Source: Xanthobacteraceae bacterium
Lineage (GTDB): Bacteria; Pseudomonadota; Alphaproteobacteria; Rhizobiales; Xanthobacteraceae
Assembly (NCBI GenBank): GCA_031291445.1
Contig: JARLJA010000069.1
Coordinates: 1-54,045 of the forward strand
Direction of reading: 5' to 3'
Length of the DNA stretch: 54,045 bases
Below, piece after piece: positions 51,196 to 54,045 of the stretch (its first letter is position 1; each line of letters begins with the position of its first letter). The translations under genes were made by a program, and so were the position numbers. The notes under the pieces are model-generated. The model did not search any database, had not been told where the DNA came from, and saw only the letters and a program-made list of their open reading frames with translations.

Positions 51196-52191
51196 TCATT
51201 GGCCGAGCTGGGTGAACGCCCACAGCATCACGAGCCCGCCCAGGCCGAACACGAGGCCGAACACCAGTTGCACCAGCGAACCCTGCGGATTGCCGGGTTC
51301 GAGCACGGCGGTCGAAGGCTCGTTCGGATCGTAGAACACCTGGACCCTCTTTCCGACCGGGTACGCCGCGGCGATGGCCTGCGGCTGCTCCGGGCCGCCG
51401 TAGATCCGGGTCCATCCCCATTTCCAGGTGTCGGAGTGATACTCCTGGCCCCCGACCTTGTACGTGAACGCGATGTCCACGCGATACTGGGTGGTGACGG
51501 TCTCGCGGCCCGGGTCGTCGGTCTCGGTGTTCTGGAACGCGATGGCTTCAGATACGGTGATGGTGCCGGCGGCGGTCGGCCAGCTCGCGCTTGCCTGCAG
51601 CTTGCGGCGGGTCTGCAGATAGGCGCGCACGCCGAGCGCGCCGAGCACGATGCACGCCAGCGGCACGAACAGCGCGAACAGCGGCACGCCGCCGTCGCGC
51701 AGCAGCACGACCTTGCCGGTGAGCGAATGCGCCACCAGCACGCCGGCGATCCAGACGAACACCGCGACAAAGGCGATCAGGGCCGACAGGTTCTGGGTAT
51801 TGGTCGGATCGAGCACTGCGGTGGCGGGACGGTCCGGCCGGTAGTGGACCGCGACGCGGGCGCCGACCGGATACTTGGCCGCGGTCTGGTCCGCCAGCAG
51901 GCGGGTCGTCGACGCGGTGCGGCCGGCATGGATGTGCGTACCTTCGTAGTCCTTGGCGCCGACCCGGTAGCGATAGCGCAGGTTGACGCTGCAGTCGGTG
52001 TCGTCATTTGAGGCATGGACCTTGGGGGCCGTGACCGCGCAGGCGATGATCTCGCCCGGAGCGGTCGGCCACCGCGCCGCCGCCGACGTCTCGCGCCGCG
52101 CCTTCCACAGCGCGTAGACGAGGTTGGCGACGATCAGCAGCGCCACCCCGGCGCCGATGCGGGTGCCCAGCAGGGCATTGGCCGAAAGCAT
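51196..52191 (-). CDS. Membrane protein with duplicated DUF3592 domain
   Basis: This 331-residue protein has two similar halves, each a membrane segment plus a DUF3592 beta domain. The first has WPTAPGEIIACAVTAPKV and YPVGARVAVHYRPDRPATAV. The second has WPTAAGTITVSEAIAFQN and YPVGKRVQVFYDPNEPSTAV. Helices lie at about 10-28, 135-155, 165-185 and 300-325. The function is unknown. ATG 52191 has AGGACACACC upstream. The frame continues past it to 52545, but those residues are not protein-like. It converges with the Flp pilin gene. Confidence 0.85.
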   Translation of the reverse strand: MLSANALLGTRIGAGVALLIVANLVYALWKARRETSAAARWPTAPGEIIACAVTAPKVHASNDDTDCSVNLRYRYRVGAKDYEGTHIHAGRTASTTRLLADQTAAKYPVGARVAVHYRPDRPATAVLDPTNTQNLSALIAFVAVFVWIAGVLVAHSLTGKVVLLRDGGVPLFALFVPLACIVLGALGVRAYLQTRRKLQASASWPTAAGTITVSEAIAFQNTETDDPGRETVTTQYRVDIAFTYKVGGQEYHSDTWKWGWTRIYGGPEQPQAIAAAYPVGKRVQVFYDPNEPSTAVLEPGNPQGSLVQLVFGLVFGLGGLVMLWAFTQLGQ

Positions 52192-52495
52192 GGTGTGTCC
52201 TGTGAGCGCGAGGGCCGGCGTGAGCGCGGTCTGCGGATCGATCCGCCGGTCGGGGCAATGCGGGTCGTTGCGTGAAAAAACCACGGCGCGAGGCGGCCGG
52301 GGCAGGTGGCGTCCGCAATTTGGACGTGCCAGGGCACGGTCCGGTTCAATGTGGTTGCCCAACCGGACGTTTGGCAAGGCCGAAGCGCTGCCCGGGCCGT
52401 GGCGGGGCGCGTGCCCGCCCGCACTGCGGCATATCGTTAACGCTTCGTAAACGGCGAGCCGGTACGGTTGCCGTGCACGATGCACGAGGTGCCGC

Positions 52496-52723
52496 ATGAC
52501 AACCATCACCAGCAGCAGCAGCGTCAGTCCCCAGGTCGCGCTCATCGAGGCGCAGCAGAAGCTCGTCGCCGATCAGGCCGCCAAGGCGGCTGCGTCGGTC
52601 ATCGCCGCCGACCAGGCCGCGGTCGCCAGCGCCGCCAAGGCCGAATTGACATCGTCGGCTTCGAGCGCGACGGCGGCTTCGAGCACGGCCCCAACCACCG
52701 GGACCGTGAATCTCACCGCGTAG
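52496..52723 (+). CDS. Small Ala/Ser-rich hypothetical protein (75 aa)
   Basis: It begins MTTITSSSSVSPQVALIEAQ, continues with a helical QKLVADQAAKAAASVIAADQ and ends in a Ser/Thr/Ala-rich tail. The composition is low in complexity and no family is recognised. The ATG follows GAGGTGCCGC, an acceptable ribosome site. It starts about 300 bases from the divergent DUF3592 gene. Confidence 0.5.
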   Translation: MTTITSSSSVSPQVALIEAQQKLVADQAAKAAASVIAADQAAVASAAKAELTSSASSATAASSTAPTTGTVNLTA

Positions 52724-53023
52724 GGGCGGGTGGGCGAGGGCGGATTTGTCTGCCTTTGTCGCGGTCTCGCGGCGAACCGCGGGGACGGGCCGGTGCCTCA
52801 AGGCCGTCGGTGGCCCACATGGAGGTCGCGAGTGCTGTCCTAGTGGACGGAAAACTAGGGCGATCGTTGTGTTGCATTTATGCAACACTTGCGTCAATTT
52901 AACGTGCGGGCGCAAAAGTTGGCCTGTAGTGTGCCACGATATTGAGGTGCGTTGCACTCTTGTTGACTCAATCGTCGCCCCACGGGAGATTAACGAATTG
53001 ATTCATCAATTAGAGATTGAGCT
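52724..53023. other. Intergenic, A/T-richer towards its right end
   Basis: No gene-like frame. From about 52850 the DNA is visibly richer in A/T than the rest of the window, which fits recent acquisition and leads into the two genes at 53024-53704. Confidence 0.45.
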
Positions 53024-53350
53024 GTGCCGGGGCCGTTTCATCGCACTGAGTTGCCGACTCAGACCGTCGCCGACGCTCAAAAACAGCAACTCTCGAACGA
53101 GATCTGGGGCAGAGCGGCCAGCCACACCGCCCAGAGCAACTTACTCTGCGTTAAGGCCTATCGGAATAAGCTTCCGAATGGAACGCGCGGTGTCGATTTT
53201 GATACGCCCGTCAGCCCGACCGGTGGATCGGGAACGCCATATGAAGCGCGATGGTACGATGGAACGGCCGGGGTTCTACGACGAGCGGACCCGGCCGGAA
53301 CCTTCCACGCCGCGATCCCGTTATCCAGGTTCGATAACGGGCAGCCTTGA
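53024..53350 (+). CDS. Hypothetical protein, 108 aa (GTG start)
   Basis: The N-terminal half is polar and rich in Gln/Ser. The C-terminal half is the more convincing part: AYRNKLPNGTRGVDFDTPVS, then PTGGSGTPYEARWYDGTAGV. I cannot name the family. The start at GTG 53024 has only a weak site upstream, and the true start may differ. It is followed 21 bases later by the gene at 53372, suggesting a two-gene unit in an AT-richer island next to a transposase end. Confidence 0.5.
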   Translation: MPGPFHRTELPTQTVADAQKQQLSNEIWGRAASHTAQSNLLCVKAYRNKLPNGTRGVDFDTPVSPTGGSGTPYEARWYDGTAGVLRRADPAGTFHAAIPLSRFDNGQP

Positions 53351-53371
53351 ACCTGTTGATGGAATGGCGCG

Positions 53372-53704
53372 ATGCTAGAGCCGATCAGACATCTGAGTGT
53401 CGAAGTCGTCCCGCAGGCCGTTCTAAATCTTCCGGTTGCGCAGGTGGTCAAGAAGTTCGCGAGGGTGCACTCCGGCCACGACGACTTGGATACATTCGAG
53501 GGTGCGTCCTTCAAGCTCGATAACAAGATCGAGATTTCTGTTCGGCACTACAGCGGGCATCCCGAGAACACATCCACGATTTACATTGATCGAAGCATCA
53601 ATGGGCTCGATTCGATCACCAAACTCATTCGACAGATATTGAATGAGTTGGACGTGATGGAGCGGTATTTGACCTGGGAACGCAGGGACGATCCCGACCT
53701 TTAG
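53372..53704 (+). CDS. Hypothetical protein, 110 aa
   Basis: This is a soluble alpha/beta protein: HLSVEVVPQAVLNLPVAQVV, then KKFARVHSGHDDLDTFEGAS, then FKLDNKIEISVRHYSGHPEN and a helix KLIRQILNELDVMERYLTW. Its A/T content is higher than that of its neighbours. No family is recognised. It is linked to the gene at 53024 by position. An effector/immunity type pair is conceivable but there is no direct evidence. Confidence 0.65.
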   Translation: MLEPIRHLSVEVVPQAVLNLPVAQVVKKFARVHSGHDDLDTFEGASFKLDNKIEISVRHYSGHPENTSTIYIDRSINGLDSITKLIRQILNELDVMERYLTWERRDDPDL

Positions 53705-53931
53705 GGTCCTTCAAGCCCCCTCAATTGCTTCGCTTCACGCGCACAGGCCGTTTCGGCTTCGGTGACAGCGTCGGCCCAACAAAGAATCCAATGGCCCGGA
53801 CCTCCGGTGCTTTCCTGGTTGGGGCGTCCGAGACGGCGGATTGGGGCAGCATGATGCCTGGAACCAACCACGTCGACCGGACTTGGCTATGTACGACCAG
53901 ACGCTGTAGTCGGCCGTGAAGAACCTGGATT

Positions 53932-54045
53932 TCAGGTTGGACTGAGGCGGAGTGCGAGGCTGGGGCGAGCGAAGATTTCGAACAGCAGAAGGCTGAGCCA
54001 TTTGATGAGGCGGCGGAAGTTGTAGCCGGCGGCAGCCAGGACGGC
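53932..54045 (-). mobile_element. C-terminal end of an IS5-family transposase (cut by window edge)
   Basis: From the right edge the minus strand reads AVLAAAGYNFRRLIKWLSLL, then LFEIFARPSLALRLSPT and stop at 53932. The AAGYNFRRLIxWL phrase is the end of IS5-type DDE transposases. Just beyond the stop the sequence TTCTTCACGGCCGACTAC (53926-53909) is the likely terminal inverted repeat and element end. The rest of the element lies outside the window. Confidence 0.8.

Overview
The window is high-GC DNA from an alphaproteobacterium, most likely Bradyrhizobium, Rhodopseudomonas or a close relative. This is inferred from GC-rich codon use, the HWE-type histidine kinase, the DUF2330/RnfD-like pair, a PEP-CTERM protein, many short conserved-looking hypotheticals, and small dispersed palindromes of the CATCCTTCGAGAC type. 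No rRNA, tRNA or CRISPR array was seen. The sequence reads as chromosome, with decayed genes in a few places and an IS5-type transposase end at the right edge.

Layout. 1-1449: a TetR-type regulator cut by the left edge, and a SET-domain protein with a histone-H1-like tail. 1793-9723: a peptide-export locus. Two short double-glycine peptides lie on the minus strand. Divergent from them is a four-gene operon encoding an HlyD-type adaptor, an ABC exporter with a C39 leader peptidase, a second NHLM-type ABC exporter, and a cyclic-nucleotide-binding-like protein. 9724-10161: gene remnants. 10162-12305: an RnfD/NqrB-like membrane protein overlapping a DUF2330 protein. 12454-16012: a FrnE-like DsbA protein, a BioF2/CelD-like acetyltransferase, and small exported or membrane proteins, two of which share a motif. 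16202-18398: a PAS sensor overlapping a chemoreceptor with a C-terminal zinc-binding (CZB) domain. 18664-23176: a tightly coupled operon of an AhpD-like protein, an acyl-CoA-dehydrogenase-fold flavoprotein, and an SsuABC/TauABC-type importer.

23586-31271: a TetR regulator followed by a sugar-type ABC importer (permease, binding protein, second permease, two-domain ATPase). Its second permease is fused to a strictosidine-synthase/SMP-30-type beta-propeller, and a further stand-alone propeller gene lies between that fusion and the ATPase. 31271-34230: dispersed palindromes, a PEP-CTERM protein with a terminator, a zinc-ribbon mini-protein and sparse DNA. 34512-40306: an HWE kinase and response regulator pair, a PRC-barrel protein, an AI-2E-type permease, and a run of small proteins. 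40483-44942: a membrane-anchored alpha/beta hydrolase, an OpgC-like protein, a small membrane protein, a double-domain UspA protein, and a transglutaminase-like protein. 45097-50847: a LysR/NmrA divergent pair, an esterase remnant, a GFA protein, and a MarR-isochorismatase-membrane protein-MFS operon. 51018-54045: a lone Flp pilin, a tandem DUF3592 protein, small unknown proteins and the transposase end.

The strongest candidate for an undescribed system is the peptide-export locus at 1.8-9.7 kb. Its machinery belongs to a known family, but its cargo is two short glycine-rich peptides and no tailoring enzyme lies nearby. The second is the sugar-type importer with beta-propellers, one of them fused to a permease. 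Coordinates and motifs come from direct reading. Family names are from recognition without database search.
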